Source: Typhlomys cinereus
Taxonomy: Eukaryota > Chordata > Mammalia > Rodentia > Platacanthomyidae
Assembly: GCA_023101885.1 (NCBI GenBank)
Contig: JALPQD010000405.1
Coordinates: 1,182,722 to 1,246,721, forward strand
Direction of reading: 5' to 3'
Length of the DNA: 64,000 nt
Shown: positions 35,930 through 49,093 of the stretch, piece after piece
How positions within the stretch are numbered: position 1 is the first letter of the stretch
Layout of the letters: every line of letters begins with the position of its first letter
Notes under the pieces: model-generated
Database searches by the model: none
What the model was told of the DNA's origin: nothing
The model's input: the letters and a program-made list of their open reading frames with translations, nothing else
Position numbers and translations under genes: made by a program

Positions 35930-36150
35930 TGAAATGTATTGAGTACCTGGAACCGTGATTTATTTATTTTCTCTGCTTAGAGCTTCCCAAGAGCATTATG
36001 GTTGGTGTTCGACACATTTCCCTATTTTATAGAGGAATGGAGGCTCTAAAAGAGCCCCCCCTCTTTACTTTCTGAGGTAGACCTAGCAAGTAAGCGTGGC
36101 TGCTGGGGTTGAAATCAAATTTACCTGGTCCGAGTCTGTGCTTCTACTCT
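35930..36150 (-). mobile_element. MIR, old
   Basis: 'gagctgaaatgtattgagta', 'ccctattttatagaggaatg', 'ggctgctggggttgaaatca' and 'cgagtctgtgcttctactct' follow the whole reversed MIR. Confidence 0.65.
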
Positions 36151-36243
36151 GTGTGTGTACAGACGCATGCGTATGGAGGTAGAGAACAACCTCCTCAGCT
36201 CTTCACCTGGTTTGATAGCATGTCTTTTCAGCCTCCACTACAT

Positions 36244-36646
36244 GAGCCAGTCCACCTACATGGTTGCTGATAAATGACCATCAAACGGCTTAAGAGAACA
36301 AGGGGTTTATTTCCTTACCACAGTCTGGTTACAGTTCTCAGTCCAGCTTGACGGGAGAGCACGCACCAACACCAGGGCTGAGGGACTGGCTACACCATCT
36401 CTATGTAATGGCTGAGAGAGGGACGATCCTTACTTGCCAGACCAGCATGCGTGGCCAAGTGTAGCCGACTCTCAGTATTTTATTCATTTGTTCAGGGGCT
36501 AGTCCCACCCACCATAGGCTGGGTCTTCCCTATCAGCTAGACAATCTTCTGCAGGTTTGCTCTGGGCTTAACCACTATTTTTCCACAAATGTGCCCAGAG
36601 AGCAAACCCTCAATAGTCAAGTTGACACCTTGTGCTTACTATGACA
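36244..36646 (-). mobile_element. Solo LTR, family A
   Basis: On the minus strand it starts TGTCATAGT at 36646 and ends near 'ccatgtaggtggactgg' at about 36244. It shares 'gcaaacctgcagaagattgt' and 'cccaccataggctgggtctt' (plus strand) with other copies. It is about 403 bp and near full length. Confidence 0.7.
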
Positions 36647-36968
36647 GTATTCTTGGCATATTCTTGGTGTCATCTCCCAATTCTAGTAGGCATTCAGAAT
36701 TATAGATGCCCATCTACTGTGTCTGACTTTTTCATGGGATTCAAAGATCCAGACTTAGTTGGTCCTCTTAAACTAACTCTTACCTACTTGTTTAGCTTGC
36801 ATTTGTTCTTTGAGACCCTCCTGTAGGAGTTGAGCATCAACGTGGCACTAAAACAGACCAGTGGCTTCCATATTGAGGAATGCAGTCTTCAGCTCCCATA
36901 GACATGTTCACTGTGGGTCTCATTACCTCATTGAGCTAACCCCTACCATACCATTCCTTCTAGATTCT

Positions 36969-37246
36969 TTTTTTTTTAATTTTTATTTATTCAATTGTGC
37001 GTGTGTGCGTATGTATGTGTGAGCGCGCATCTGTGTGTGTGTAGAACCACGGACGAATTCGGGAACCACCATGGACACCTCCACTTCCTCCGCCCCGGGA
37101 CTCACAGGCTCCGCCCTACCAGGACCAGAAATGCAGGCCGCCCCCGCTTCCACCTGGCGTCTATACCTGGGATCTGGGATCCGAACTCAGGACCTTCCGC
37201 CTGCAAGGCGGAGGCTTAACCCCTGAGCCACCTCTCCAGCCCCCAC
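36969..37246 (-). mobile_element. SINE class I, young, with 14-bp target-site duplication
   Basis: TCCTTCTAGATTCT at 36955-36968 and 37247-37260 is a perfect duplication. The minus strand reads the class I head, B box 'gagttcggatccc', the GC-rich body and an A-rich tail (T-rich at 36969-36990). CpG sites survive, suggesting recent insertion. Confidence 0.95.
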
Positions 37247-37309
37247 TCCTTCTAGATTCTGCTTGTCTCTTTTGTAATTCCTACCTCAACTCCTTTACCC
37301 CCACCAAGG

Positions 37310-37425
37310 GGGATCATTCCTATCCTCACTCTGAAGATGAAGTAATGGATCCCAGAGATGTTAAGTAAACTTCCCAGAGTGACACAGCTCAGTCGAAGGG
37401 GCAGGAATGGACCCCATATCCCCAT
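37310..37425 (-). mobile_element. MIR, old
   Basis: 'ctcactctgaagatgaagta', 'cagagatgttaagtaaactt', 'ccagagtgacacagctcagt': reversed MIR core in the expected order. Confidence 0.6.
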
Positions 37426-39880
37426 TACCACCATAAGCATTCTCAGCTTCTAGGAGATACTGTTTTGTAGACTCAGATCTGAACTATGATGGCTAAAAAG
37501 CTATTTGATCATTTCTTTAATTGTGTGATGCTCAAGGAACATCAGCAGGTGAAAGATCTTAGAACAAAGAAACCCACTATGTATGCAGTATGCATGTAAG
37601 AAGAAGGAAGATAAATGTACTGCACCCCCAGGAAGGTCACAGTAAAGTAGTTCTGTTCCTCACAAGGAGGAACCGGAACTCCTTCCTGAAGAATTATAGG
37701 CACTAAGTGGTTGCTGGACTAAGAAGTGATTCCTCAGTGTTATAACCATTTGCACAGCGCCTTCGGTCAAGCTAATAACCCTACCCGTGCTCATGCAGGC
37801 AACAGAAACTAAATGCAATCAGATGGACACCCACACACCACTACACACAGACACACAGACACACGGACACACAGACACACACACACACACACACACACAC
37901 ATTCACTCATGCACCATGAAAGTAGGAAGATGATTTGGGAAAGAAGAAGGGATTTGGTGGGAAGAAGGAGAGAAGACAATGGGTGGCTTTAATCAAAATG
38001 TATCATATAATATGTGTATCAAAGTGTATCATATAATATCTATATCGACTTGTGATAGATTACATTTATTTTAAAAAAACATTGCTTTAAATATTTTCAC
38101 AAAATATTCAAAACAAAAATTAAGAAAGAAACTTCCCATTAAACAAACAATCAACGAAAGGAAGTCCTGTTCCCTGATAGATGAACACAACTGGTTAGGA
38201 TAGGATCTAAGCTCTGATCCACAGAGCTTGTGTGGATCAGCCACATATTTTCTAGCCAGCATCTTGAGCATCACACAGTTAAAGAAATGATCAAATAGCT
38301 TTTTAGCCAGTCATAGTTCAGGTATTTACTCCCACATCTGATACTTTTATTGCATCCATCCCCATTAGAAATGAAGGGACCCCTCAAGAAGTCAGCCAAA
38401 GACAGCTGGGAAAAGCCCTGTTCTCTGAGGAATGGGGATTTTACTAGGAAATCCCCAAAGATAGCTTCTAGATCACCAGCAAGAGAGGAATGGAATGCTC
38501 GAAGCTGCACACCAGCAGGATGTGCAATACCAACACCAGCACCAGCATCTGTGGTTACGGGAGTTTTTCTAAGCGGTTTGAGCAAACATTCCTTAAAGCT
38601 GGTTCTGTTATTGCCACCATCGTCTAATGAGGATGGTGAGACCCAGGGAGACTAATGCCTTTGCTCTACCTGCTGTGACCACAGCCCAGCTAACCTGCTC
38701 TAGAATTTGCAATCCTAACTATGACCTGAACAGAAAGACCGCCTGACGACTCCTTCCTTTCAGCACCAAGCTTGGAGACCTTTCAATTAATGCAAGGGAA
38801 CCTTCCTCCTTTCTCATTCGTATGCTTCTCTTTCCACAAGGGAACTGAGAAAAGCATGATAGAAGCAGGAATTCCTAAAGGATCGAAAGTCCTTGGAGCT
38901 TTGCAGGGCTCAATGTGGAATTTCATTACTTTATGGTGATGCAAAAGCTATGCTGAGACAGCAGAATCTACATGCTGAATTTTGAACTTGGTCTTCTGCT
39001 GGGCTGGTAACATTCAGTGCATGGCTATCTCTTGATACAACTCAGCCATAGTGAGTCAGCCAGGGGAAGCAACTGACACTTCTCAATGGCCTAGGTTGCT
39101 AAAAAAAAAAAGGGTCCTTGGTGGGTTAGATGGACTTAACTCAGTTTTGAATTATGAGATTTCCAACCGACAGTGTGTGTGGGGGGGAGGGTCATCCAGA
39201 TGTAACCCTTAGAGATGCGAAGAGCATCTCTACATTACTTTTTTCTTTGCTTCCCCCTTTTCCTTCTCCTGCCACAGGAACTGTACGGTCTTGAATGGTT
39301 CTTTAAACTATTCTAATCTTGTACCTCTTTCCCCTGACTTGGCATCTCTCAGCAACTTGGGAAACCAATCACAGGCACAGGAAGAAGGGGAGGGGAATGT
39401 GATCAGCAGACCCATTGCAGAGCTCGTTCCCTGAAGAAACCACTGCCAACCTCCACCACGATCCTCAGGAACACTGCCACCAGGATGGCAATCATGGCTG
39501 CCATTACCATGATCTACCTCACCAGCGTGGATTCCACACAAGTCCTGTCTCAAAGCATCAGCGGTACTGGAGGCAGGTGTGCTGTTGGAGCGTGGGTCTC
39601 GCAGTATCCTTGATGCCAAGGAAAACAAGGCATTTGGTAGGTTCTGTTTCTATAACACATATGTTAGCAGAGAGAGGAATCTTGCAGCCAGGTGCTGATA
39701 GTCAAAAAGAATAACTAATGTTCACTGAACAAGTGAAATACTCCACCTAGGACCTGCTCTATTACCTTCCATCTTGTGCCTGTCTTACCAAGTCTGTGTT
39801 GAACACAGCACTGGAAGACTACATTGGAAAAATATCCATAGTTCTCTTCCCTCCAATACCCTCTCCCAGAACTTCCCAAC
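37426..39880. other. Unassigned sequence with a CA repeat
   Basis: No recognised gene. A (CA)n tract with preceding ACAG units lies at 37841-37901. An A-run is at 39100-39110 and a G-run at 39180-39187. Frames at 39308-39714 on both strands have no supporting motif. Confidence 0.4.
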
Positions 39881-39894
39881 AAGAAAGTCTATCT

Positions 39895-40193
39895 GGGGCT
39901 GGAGAGGTGGCTCAGGGGTTAAGCCTCTGCCTTGCAGGTGGAAGGTCCTGAGTTCGGATCCCAGATCCCACTTATAGACACCGGGCAGAAGTAGGGGCGG
40001 CCTGCGCTTCTGGTCCTGGTAGGGCGGAGCCTGTGAATCCTGAGGCAGAGTAAACAGGAGATGGAAGTGGTCCACTCCATGGTGGTTCCCAAATTCGCCT
40101 GTGGTTCTACACATATACAACTACACACATACAAACACGCACACACATGGATTTCACAATTGAATAAGTAATAAATAATAAAAATTAAAAAAA
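39895..40193 (+). mobile_element. SINE class I, young, with 14-bp target-site duplication
   Basis: AAGAAAGTCTATCT at 39881-39894 and AAGAAAGTCTACCT at 40194-40207 (13 of 14 identical). Head 'ggggctggagaggtggctca', B box 'gagttcggatccc', body with 'ggtcctggtagggcggagcc', and tail CA then AAATAATAAA. Confidence 0.95.
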
Positions 40194-40207
40194 AAGAAAG
40201 TCTACCT

Positions 40208-41329
40208 GTCATTTGTCACCAATGTCCCTGTCTCTCTTTATTCCTTCTAAGGAAACCACTGGTATCTGGTAAATCTGTATTAAACATGGATAATTAATTT
40301 GAGTTAGTCAATGTCTGGTTGTTCCTGAATCTATCTCTACAGGTAGTCCCAAGAGTCACAGAACTTCCTTCCACCGAAAGAATTTCAAGCAGTCATAGAA
40401 TGTACTAGAAAAGGGGGTTGGCAACAAGGAGATCTTTTGGCCCATGACAATTGCGCTTCAGTAAACACCTTTGGATCACTAGAATCTCAAACAACCTGAT
40501 ACCTCTGAGCAGATCTTCCGGGGTTTTCCCCCACTTTACCTTCCTGGTTTTCCTTCTAAACTCTATGTGTAAGATAACACCTTCTCTGATAAATGAGACG
40601 TTATAAAGGCTTAATCAACTCCCCCAAGAACCAAAATGTGGTAAATAGAAAATTAGGCACTTTGCTGATTTCTAATAGTAACATTATAGTCGCAGTAACT
40701 GGCTCCCCTAGGAATCAGGCCATACCCCCTGCAGGCTCTTTCCCTACCCGGAACATTGCCTGCCTCCCTGGGAGCTACAGAGCCTAGCTTCCCTCCTGCC
40801 CAGAACCAAGACAACTTATATTACAGCCAGCCTTTACCAGTAGTACCTCCTTGACTCCTGCACAGAGGCCAGGTCAAACTATGCCTTGTGATGTAAACCT
40901 TTCCAACACACCCTGGAAACATTAGGAATGTCAAAGGTTCCCTTTGTTCCTGGGGGCTCTGCAGATTCTGAGGCTCTGGGTCAATTTCTCTGAAAGCTTC
41001 AGATCCACATTCCCCTCATCCCCACTGCCACGCTATCCGTGGTGGTTTCATTTCCTGTTTTCTGCTACTTCAAGCTGTCGCCGCTGTTCCACCTCAAGGC
41101 TAAACCCTGGGTCCCAGGTCATCTCATATTAGCTTCCTTTGTCAAAGAACCTCCATATTTTTTTTTCCTGACATTATCCAAGTGCCATTTATTTTCTATA
41201 GTTCTTGGCTACCCTGTTTTGGGTCTTGAAAAAAATCCCAGGGGGGTTGGTGGATAAGAGAACAAAGGACCCAAGAGAGTCCTGAGAGGCTGGGGAGTCT
41301 CCAAAACTATTCTCTAGGGACATCTCCTG
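40208..41329. other. Unassigned sequence
   Basis: No gene or repeat recognised in about 1.1 kb. Short open frames lack motifs. Confidence 0.4.
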
Positions 41330-41820
41330 GGAGACATCTGATGTGTTTCGATTTAATGAGGCATCTTTTAGAGGATTTCTGATTGTGAAACATTTACATT
41401 CACTAGGAGCACTGAATCTAATTACTTCCTTTTGTCTCAAAAAAAGGGGAAAAAAAAATCAAAGACAAGGGGGTTGTCCAACAACCACAGAAGGAATCCA
41501 GAAGCTGAGGTGGAGGCAGGAGCTGCTCCGCAAAGCCCATATAAACCCTTTCAGCCTTCGAAATGAAGGGAGTGGCGGCCCCGAGCTCTGTGATTAAAGC
41601 AGCTGCAAATGAGTTTCTGCAAAGGTCCTTCCCCTCGAATTGAAAAGCCCCGCGTAATGGAATTTCATAGACGCTGCTTCAGAAATGACTTCATACCTCA
41701 CTCTGTTCATAGCTGAAAAGTGGTGCACGCCATGAATCCTAAGAGGCTGAGGCTCGCCTTGAAATGCAGAACTGTCCCATTTCGAACCTCTCCATGCGCC
41801 GAGGAGGCGCACCCTGGAAG
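41330..41820. other. Candidate conserved non-coding element
   Basis: Repeat-free. It contains 'gaatctaattacttcc' (TAATTA), 'gtgattaaagcagctgcaaa' with an E-box CAGCTG at 41600-41605, and a 'gcccatataaacc' TATA-like word. A regulatory role is possible but unsupported beyond motif content. Confidence 0.25.
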
Positions 41821-41899
41821 CATCTGCGCGGCTGCCCCATGATAAGAGTCTTCCTCCAACTGACGCTATTTACTCGCCAAACTGCTTCATTCTGCAGCT

Positions 41900-42170
41900 G
41901 CTCCTAGGGCTTACCAGATGCATGAGGATTGCCAGGTGTTTGCGGTTATGTCCTCATGAGGGAAGCATTCCCTCGTGGAGACCCCTACCCAAGGTTACAG
42001 AAGCAGCAAAGGACCGGCTCCAGAAAAGAGAGACTCCAGGGGTGCAGCGTTTTTTTGTAAGTAGAACCCAGACTGGGCTTTTTGGTGAGGGGCCTGTAAC
42101 TAACCTCTCACTCATGCTCCTGTAAGTAAACCCAATAAACTCACTGGTTGGAGTTGTCTCTGCTCTGGCG
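41900..42170 (+). mobile_element. Possible LTR 3' region
   Basis: 'ctcctgtaagtaaacccaat' followed by AATAAACTCACTGGTTGG resembles the poly(A)-signal end of a rodent LTR. The 5' part is not recognisable, so the call is weak. Confidence 0.25.
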
Positions 42171-43206
42171 TCAATGCCCTATCTGGGGGCGAATGGACAG
42201 ATGTTTGTTCATGTCTCCCCATGAAAAGTCGTGCCACGTCCAAGTACATGCATTTCAAACAAAGACTAAAAGGCGGTGGGGTTTCTCCAATAGCAATGAT
42301 GAAATCAAGCTGACCAAGATAGGATGCGGGCCACATCAATTTCACTGCCCACCTTCGTTTTCTTAGGCCATTCTCAGACACCATGGGAACCACAATTCCA
42401 ATGTGTGGGCAGCTCCATGGTGAACCTGGCAGTGGGAAGCCTAATTGAGGACTATTTGCAGACAAGTCAAATGACACACTCATGCATGCAGGAAGAAGCA
42501 CCTATTCTGAACTGGGTTCAGTATGACAGCAAACATGTCTATCAGTCATACTTTCAGAGTAGTTACAGTCAGATAGTTACAGTCAGACCACGGAGCTGAG
42601 GGTATGAATTCAGATATTGCAAGGAACACGAACATTCCCAATTCTGACAATGCTGCGCTCGTGAAAGGTCCCCCAAGAGAAAGGACTTAGATCTCTCTGG
42701 CATAATCATGAAAGACATTGAACTGAGAACTATGAAATACAAAGCGTCCAGCAACAGAGGGCAGAGCAAGGACAGAGACCTACAAAGACGAGGGGCATGG
42801 TGTGAACCAGAAGCAGCTGCAGATAGATAAAACCCAGGAAGTTAGGGAGCCTGAAGTAGGAACAGTTCCTGCAGGGGATGGGTTGATTGGGGCCGGGGAG
42901 TGTCTAAGACAGGCAAAGGAATTGTGTCCATTCAAAAATGCAAATTGCACGCCAAGTAAAAGTTGTGATAGGAAGGGAGAAGTGGAAGTGAAAGTTTTCA
43001 TCATCTGATTAGACAACTTCTTTTTGGCTGCAACATGGAGGCCATATCGGAAAAGGCCATTACCTGTTTGACAAAGACCCTTCTAGAAAAGCAGGTGTTG
43101 ATCACCTTGTCTGTCCTAGCAGTATGACCCAGAATCACAGAACTAATGACACAGCCAAGAAGTGAATTCAGGTACCAGTCTCCCGCCCGACCTTTGCCCC
43201 CAAGCC
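42171..43206. other. Unassigned sequence
   Basis: No recognised gene or repeat. 43115-43190 could be a MIR remnant ('cacagccaagaagtgaattc'). Confidence 0.4.
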
Positions 43207-43488
43207 TGAGGAAATGGCTCAGTCAGTCAAGTGCTCACTGTGCAAGCATGGAAGCCTGAGTCAGGTTCCCAGCATCTATGCTAGACTGGGCACGGAGGCA
43301 TATGCATTACACGTGTACCCAGCGCTGGGAGGCAGAGATGGGAGGAACCCCAAAGCTTGCTGGACAACCAGTCAGCCTCACTAATCAGCAAGTCCCAAGT
43401 CTAGTGAGAGACCGTCTCTCAAAAACCAAGGTAGGCCGCTCCGGAGAATGACACCTGAGCTTGACCACTGACTCCCATAAACATGTAC

Positions 43489-43534
<46 letters not shown>
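43207..43534 (+). mobile_element. SINE, B3-like (B2 superfamily)
   Basis: 'gaggaaatggctcagtcagt' head, 'tgagtcaggttcccagcatc' B-box region, a body with 'acccagcgctgggaggcaga' and 'gtctagtgagagaccgtctc', then (CA)n of about 21 units at 43493-43534. Confidence 0.8.
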
Positions 43535-43538
<4 letters not shown>

Positions 43539-43709
43539 CTTTGTACCCTACAGATATTACACAGCAGTGCACATCCTTTAAGGTGTAATGTTGTCAGTAG
43601 GGCGATAACTTGGTAAAACGGGTGGCATATCTCTTTGCCTCTCTGCAAATGATCCACTGACAAGAGACAACAGCACTCTCAATAATCAGAATTAAAGTAC
43701 CAGCTCCAG

Positions 43710-44029
43710 AGACTACGGAGATGGCTCAGGGGAGACAGCACAGGTCCCACGAGCATGAGGCCTGGAATTCAGAAGCCCAGATTCCATTTAAACACAGGAT
43801 ACAAGGCATAGCATCTGCAACCTCGGTGAGCCCAGAGACCCAAGAATTTCCAGAATCTCTTGAGCCAGTCAGTCAGACACAGCAGCTGACACAGCAGTAC
43901 CCAAAGGTTGTCTTCTACCTTCAAAGACACATTGTGGCACGTGTGCACTATCACATGCAGATGCCTGCACTCATACATACATGCATGCAGCACATGCGCA
44001 CACACACACACACACGCACACACACACAA
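43710..44029 (+). mobile_element. SINE, B2 superfamily, old
   Basis: Head 'gactacggagatggctcagg', B-box region 'ggaattcagaagcccagatt', body ending 'tgcactatcacatgcagatg', CA tail to 44029. Diverged. Confidence 0.6.
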
Positions 44030-44989
44030 TAGCAGCCTCCAGTACTGGGGTCATCAGCATCCACCTAGTCTCTTTCCCCACTTCTTTTACTGACATTCCT
44101 TCTATCTACCTTTGAGAGAAGTCCCCATATTTGTTCTAATAAATTAAGCTAATAGATCGTGATAAGATTAAACATGCAGTCCTTCCCTATGTACACATGT
44201 ACGTGAGGAACAGCCAGTCTCCCTACGGGCTTACTTGCGTAGACACATTCCAGGATGAGGGCTCACCTTTCATGGCAAATTATTCATTTACGGTACACTG
44301 GGTTCATCTTGCTAAATTATTTTCCATGTGCTAACCATTTCTCCAGAATATCACCCCAACATTTTCTCTACATACAACATCCTGTGGGTGTCGCTCAGTA
44401 CAGTTCGCCAGAGTCTCCGCCCCTTTCCCTCCCATCAAGCGTCCAGGGCTGGGCTAACTCTGTGCTCCCCTTCCCAACTAAATGGGTATGAATCCACGAG
44501 TTGGCTACCCAAAGGAGCTGTGCCGTCGGCATCCTGAGAGCACATCAGCAAGGCCCAGGGCCTTTAACCAGAGACACGGCATGACTGCATGAGCAGAGGG
44601 CAGCGCAGATGCCCCTGGAACACAGACAGGAAGGTAGAGCGACAGCGGCCCCAGTGGGCACCTATGGTGGCAGCCAGCACACCAGGTATGGCAGCCAGCA
44701 GTCCGAAAGCATGCAGAGTCAGGAAGGGGAGGAGCCAGTCGTCAGGATCTAAGGTCTCCTTGGCTGGTCCTGGGCAAGGTCATGCTACTTGTTCAGCACA
44801 CCCCAATTACTTGTTCTTCTGGAGACACAGCTAGACTGTCTGCCTAGGTCTTTTCACTTAGAGGGGGCCACAGGACTTCTGCCCAGCAGGGTGTGGCTGT
44901 GAGCGCGGGCACATGGGCACCTTTCCATGTCAAGTCCACCTCGCTGATGAACGAGGAAAACCCCACTGACTGACATCACTGGTTCCCAT
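44030..44989. other. Unassigned sequence
   Basis: No recognised gene or repeat; open frames here lack motifs. Confidence 0.4.
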
Positions 44990-45070
44990 CCAGGTTCTGC
45001 TTTGTCCGCCATCCTTGGGGACAGCAGGAAGTGTCTGGAGACATTTTTGGTTGTCTCAGGTAGGAAGATA
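44990..45070. mobile_element. MER5A-like hAT DNA transposon relic
   Basis: 'ggggacagcaggaagtgtct' followed by 'ggagacatttttggttgtct' matches the most conserved part of the MER5 group (hAT-Charlie). No terminal inverted repeats are readable. A fossil with no coding content. Confidence 0.45.
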
Positions 45071-47119
45071 TACCATGGACACAAAATATCTACAGCATTT
45101 CTGGTAAGAAGCCTGACTGTGACAAAGCTGAGTGTCAAGGTGGCTCCCTGAGTGACTGATGGCATAGCGCACACAACCGCCCCCCATGACACTTCCGATC
45201 TACACTGACCCATGCCAGCCCCTGATCTGAACAAGAAATCAACTTCCATTGTATGAAATCACTGAGGTTTGAGGACGACTCATTATAGCAACTAGTACTG
45301 TTTACAAAGACAAATCGTTAAGAGACTTGTCTTTCTGTGGAGGACAAGTACCCAGGCAACAGAGCCATTTCACTTGACGGGTGCTGTTGAAAATTCCTAA
45401 ACTATAGAAGCGCAAGGCAATGGGTGCCCTGGTCCTACCTGTGAGTCACAAGGCCCCATTGGGCAATGGTGAAAAAGTTCAAGAAAGCAATGGGTGTTGG
45501 AGACCTCTTGCCCACAGGAGCATCTCTGGAGAGAATCTCTTAGCAGCTCAGCCCCAGAGCACAACAGGAGCTTGACACCTGTCCAGGACAGAAGGGAAAA
45601 GACCCGGGAGCAGACCTGAAGGCAGAACCAGCCCGATTACACAAGTCCTTTTTTGTAATGACAGGGACTAGCTGGTGATAATCAGCAAGGTCCTTCAGTG
45701 TACGCTGTGGCCTTGCTGTGAATAATAAGATGATTGGTGGTATCTAGCCTTTTATGGTCGTTCATTATATCACCCTAACATAAAGTAATTTAATTTCAGC
45801 GGGAAAATTAGGGTCTCTCTAATCTAAGTGAAACCTGAATGAAATGAGATTCTCACAGGAAGATTTGTATATCGGGAGCCTCGTGACCTCTGGCCCCAAT
45901 TTTCACATGATGTTCTCATCTGACAGTCAGGATTTCCAGGAGCATACTGTATTGGTATTCAGGGTCCACAGCCTGTGGGTTACACAAGTGGGATTACTTT
46001 ATACACGTAATGACATTTCCTTGGGCTCTACGGGACAGGTCATGATATGGTACCTGAGATCTTCAGACTGTCTGGTACCAACTCTAGTCCTGAGACAGAA
46101 GTGTACCCAAAAGGAAGCGTGTTTCTTTTTGGGGTGCTGAAGATACAGCTCAGAAGGAGAAATGAAGATGGAATCTCTGACATGTCAGCCTTCCTGGAAC
46201 AGCTCAAAATCCCCCCAGGGGGAGAGCTCAAGGTCACCCCAGCAGAGAACCTTTACTGTGGCTTAGGGTCATGGGGAAACACCCTGGCTCTCTCTTGCCT
46301 GCTCGTGCTACATAATATGCTCATTAATTCTAGAAGGGAATACAGCAAAGAGGAACCAGCAGCAGATGGGGGTGCTGTTGAGTCGGTATCTGACAAACAG
46401 AAGAGCGGACTGTCTACTGCCTGCTTTCCCAATTCGCTTCTGTCCCCTACACTGGCCCTTACCATTAGAATTCATCTTGCCTGCCAGTCTTTGAAGGTAG
46501 GTTATTAGCTATTCCAAAACAACATTTCCCATCATACCTCCATTAAGTGTCTACATGGTCTAGATGCTAGGCAAGCCCCACACAGACAATGTTTATTTCC
46601 AGGTTTCTTGTATTCTTCTGATTTTATTACTCAAGACTGCTTCATAAATTTCCTTTAAGTTCATTTTGGAATTTAAATGTTAAGGAAGAGGGAGGCGCCT
46701 ATTGTTTTGAAGAAATAGTGTATTTTCTTTTTATCAGATAGAATTGTGAGGGGCATCTTGTTTCCTTTTGTTTTCTTGGCTGCCAGGAAGCTCAGAGATT
46801 AATGTCAAACTCGATTGCCATTTCTCTTTTTTCTGGCTTCTCGTTTTCTTATTTGTAGCGAAAGTTTTATTTAAATGCATTATATTGGGTAAAGTATTTC
46901 AAGCTTGGTTTGGAAAGGAAATATCTCATCAAAAAAAAAAAAAGAGCAATGGTACACACATCAGTTTACAAAAGATTACTATTAAAATCTGGGCTAAGTT
47001 ACATTGCCAAGGGTCCCAGCAAGCATATTTCAGGCAGATGGACAGTTTAATGAACCTCGACCACTTCCTATTGCAAGCGAAGAAGGAATAAAAAATGATG
47101 GGTGAGTAACAGCAGAAAT
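45071..47119. other. Unassigned sequence, two AT-rich blocks
   Basis: No gene recognised. 45610-45840 ('gaataataagatgattggtg', 'aaagtaatttaatttcagcg') and 46600-46930 ('gagattaatgtcaaactcga', 'atttaaatgcattatattgg') are repeat-free and AT-rich and may be conserved. Confidence 0.35.
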
Positions 47120-47335
47120 TTTTTATAGTGTATGTGCGTGTGTATGTGTATGTGGTCTCTGGACTATAAGAATCAAGAACGAGGTGCACAGACAATAAGA
47201 GTGGGCAGAGCAAGGAGGATTTACTTCTAGGTTTCAGTTTATTTGCGGTGGGGAAAAGAGTGCAGGCATGCATGTGGAGATCAGAGGACGACTTTTGGAA
47301 GCTGGTTCTCTCCTAAGCCATGCTCCTCCCTAGGG
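47120..47335 (-). mobile_element. SINE fragment, B3-like, reversed, interrupted
   Basis: GT-rich tail at 47130-47155, and 'gcatgtggagatcagaggac' with 'gaagctggttctctcctaag' at 47269-47316, both in reversed B3 order. The sequence between them is foreign or highly diverged. Confidence 0.45.
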
Positions 47336-48779
47336 AAAAACATAATGGGAGCAGATCCTGTTTCAGCCAACCACGGGCTACTCACTCACCCTCTTTCTAA
47401 AATGCCAGACTGACGCTGGGTGGTAACCAGAGATCTATAGGGAAGCTGGCATGGCAGCCAGAACATGCATGTGGCATCAGAAAAAGAACAGCCTCAGAGG
47501 TGCAGAGTAGCAAAGTTTACGTGTGCGCCCCCACTTGGCCCAGGGGAGAATTTCTTTCTCCAAAAGTTCAGAGTTGTTCTTTGGTTCACTTGTCTTTGAT
47601 ACAGTGTAACTCTCTGGCCTGGAGAATTCTTACCTAAGCAACCCCCCTCCCCTTCTTCCCAGGTGGTCCAGGTTTCTGGCTGCTGCAGCTGGACAGGCTA
47701 GATTACAAAAACAGAGAGCAGGATAAAAGAAACATTTTACATGAAGGTCGCCATTTCTGTTGGTAGCAAAGAAAGTCTGGCCCCAGCGCGTGAGTTCAGC
47801 CGTGGGAAGATGATGCATGCTCCTTTGAGACTGCAGAAACCTCCCTGGTGACGCTTTGAAGACAAAGACGGACTTAAAGCAACCCTGCTCCACGGCTGGT
47901 CTTCTGCCTGCTCCATCACAGTCCAAGCCCATCCTCCCAGTGATCTGTTTAATTTAGAAACAGTAGGATCCTATAGACTCCCTTGCCAGCTGCTTTGGTT
48001 CTGACTGAGTCTTAGATTTGAGGCACTAGAGGAAGCATAGGCAGAAGGGAAGAGATGGCTCTTCCTTCTCTCAGCTCTGCTGGTCGACCTCCTCAGCATG
48101 TCTCTGAGCCCTGACATCCATCACATACAGGATCCCTGGCATCCCTGCCTGCCTCCCATACTCAGCACGACCCAAACTCCCGGTTTACTCTCTGATCGTC
48201 TTAATTGCTCCACATTGCTTTCCAGCTCTAGATGGAAGAAAGCTTTCTACAGTGTGATGTCTGTACTACATGACTGTGCCTTCGTTGCTGTCTGATTCCC
48301 TTCTGTCACTTGTGTCCCCAAATCCCTGCACTAAATGCCTTTTACTAGAAAGACCTACAGAGGTTGGATTCTCTTGACTAGAGAATTGGCTAGAGATTGG
48401 AGTACTTGGGCATATTCCAAACACCCACACCCATGACTATTAAAAAAAAAAAAAAAGAACCTTCCAAGGCCTTTTACTGATTCTCCCTTAGTATCCACAC
48501 TGCCCTGACTTAGCCACACTGACCTGGCTTCCATCCTACAGAGTCTGGGGCTTAGACATCATCGCAGTGAGCCCTGGCGCCTGGTACAGGACACGATTCA
48601 ATATACTAAGGCTGAAGCCACACAGCTATTGAAGGGAGTGAGTCTGAATTGGAAACGAGGCAGCTCTGATACTTGCCAGCGCTCCTCTCTCTACTTTCCT
48701 GCTTCTCTCAGCTCCTCTGTGTACAGACCTGCTCTGTGTCCCTTGTGCTATACCGTCCTAACCCCTTTCTTATCGCTCT
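47336..48779. other. Unassigned sequence
   Basis: No recognised gene or repeat. An A-run lies at 48442-48456. Confidence 0.4.
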
Positions 48780-48814
48780 CTCTCTTTTTTCCCCTCTCCT
48801 CTCCTTTCTTTCCA

Positions 48815-48849
<35 letters not shown>

Positions 48850-48880
48850 CCTCTCTCCCTCCCTCCCTTCCTCTTTCTCT
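48780..48880. repeat. CT-rich polypyrimidine tract
   Basis: About 100 bases almost entirely C and T, with a pure (CT)n at 48820-48850. Apparent Ser/Leu-rich open frames here are artefacts. Confidence 0.9.
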
Positions 48881-48897
48881 CCCACATAGACCCTTTA

Positions 48898-49051
48898 AAA
48901 GGCTCTTGAAATGGCTCGCTGGGTTAAGGTAATCGCGTACAAATCTGGAGACCCAAGCTGGATCTCCAGAGCCCATAGGGTGAAAGGAGAGAGCTGACTT
49001 ATGTAAGTTATGCTCTATCCTCTGCATGTGCCTTGGCATGTGCAAACTTGT

Positions 49052-49093
<42 letters not shown>

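Noticed and set aside
37035..37226. Frame through the SINE at 36969-37246
   Set aside because: It is the reverse translation of a young SINE body; the same peptide recurs in several other copies.
39308..39714. Open frames on both strands and a hydrophobic segment on the minus strand near 39450-39530
   Set aside because: The hydrophobic frame has an in-frame stop two codons before its ATG, and no known protein is recognised. The GTGAGG donor-like word alone is not enough.
48629..48909. Ser/Leu-rich open frames
   Set aside because: They translate the polypyrimidine tract at 48780-48880.
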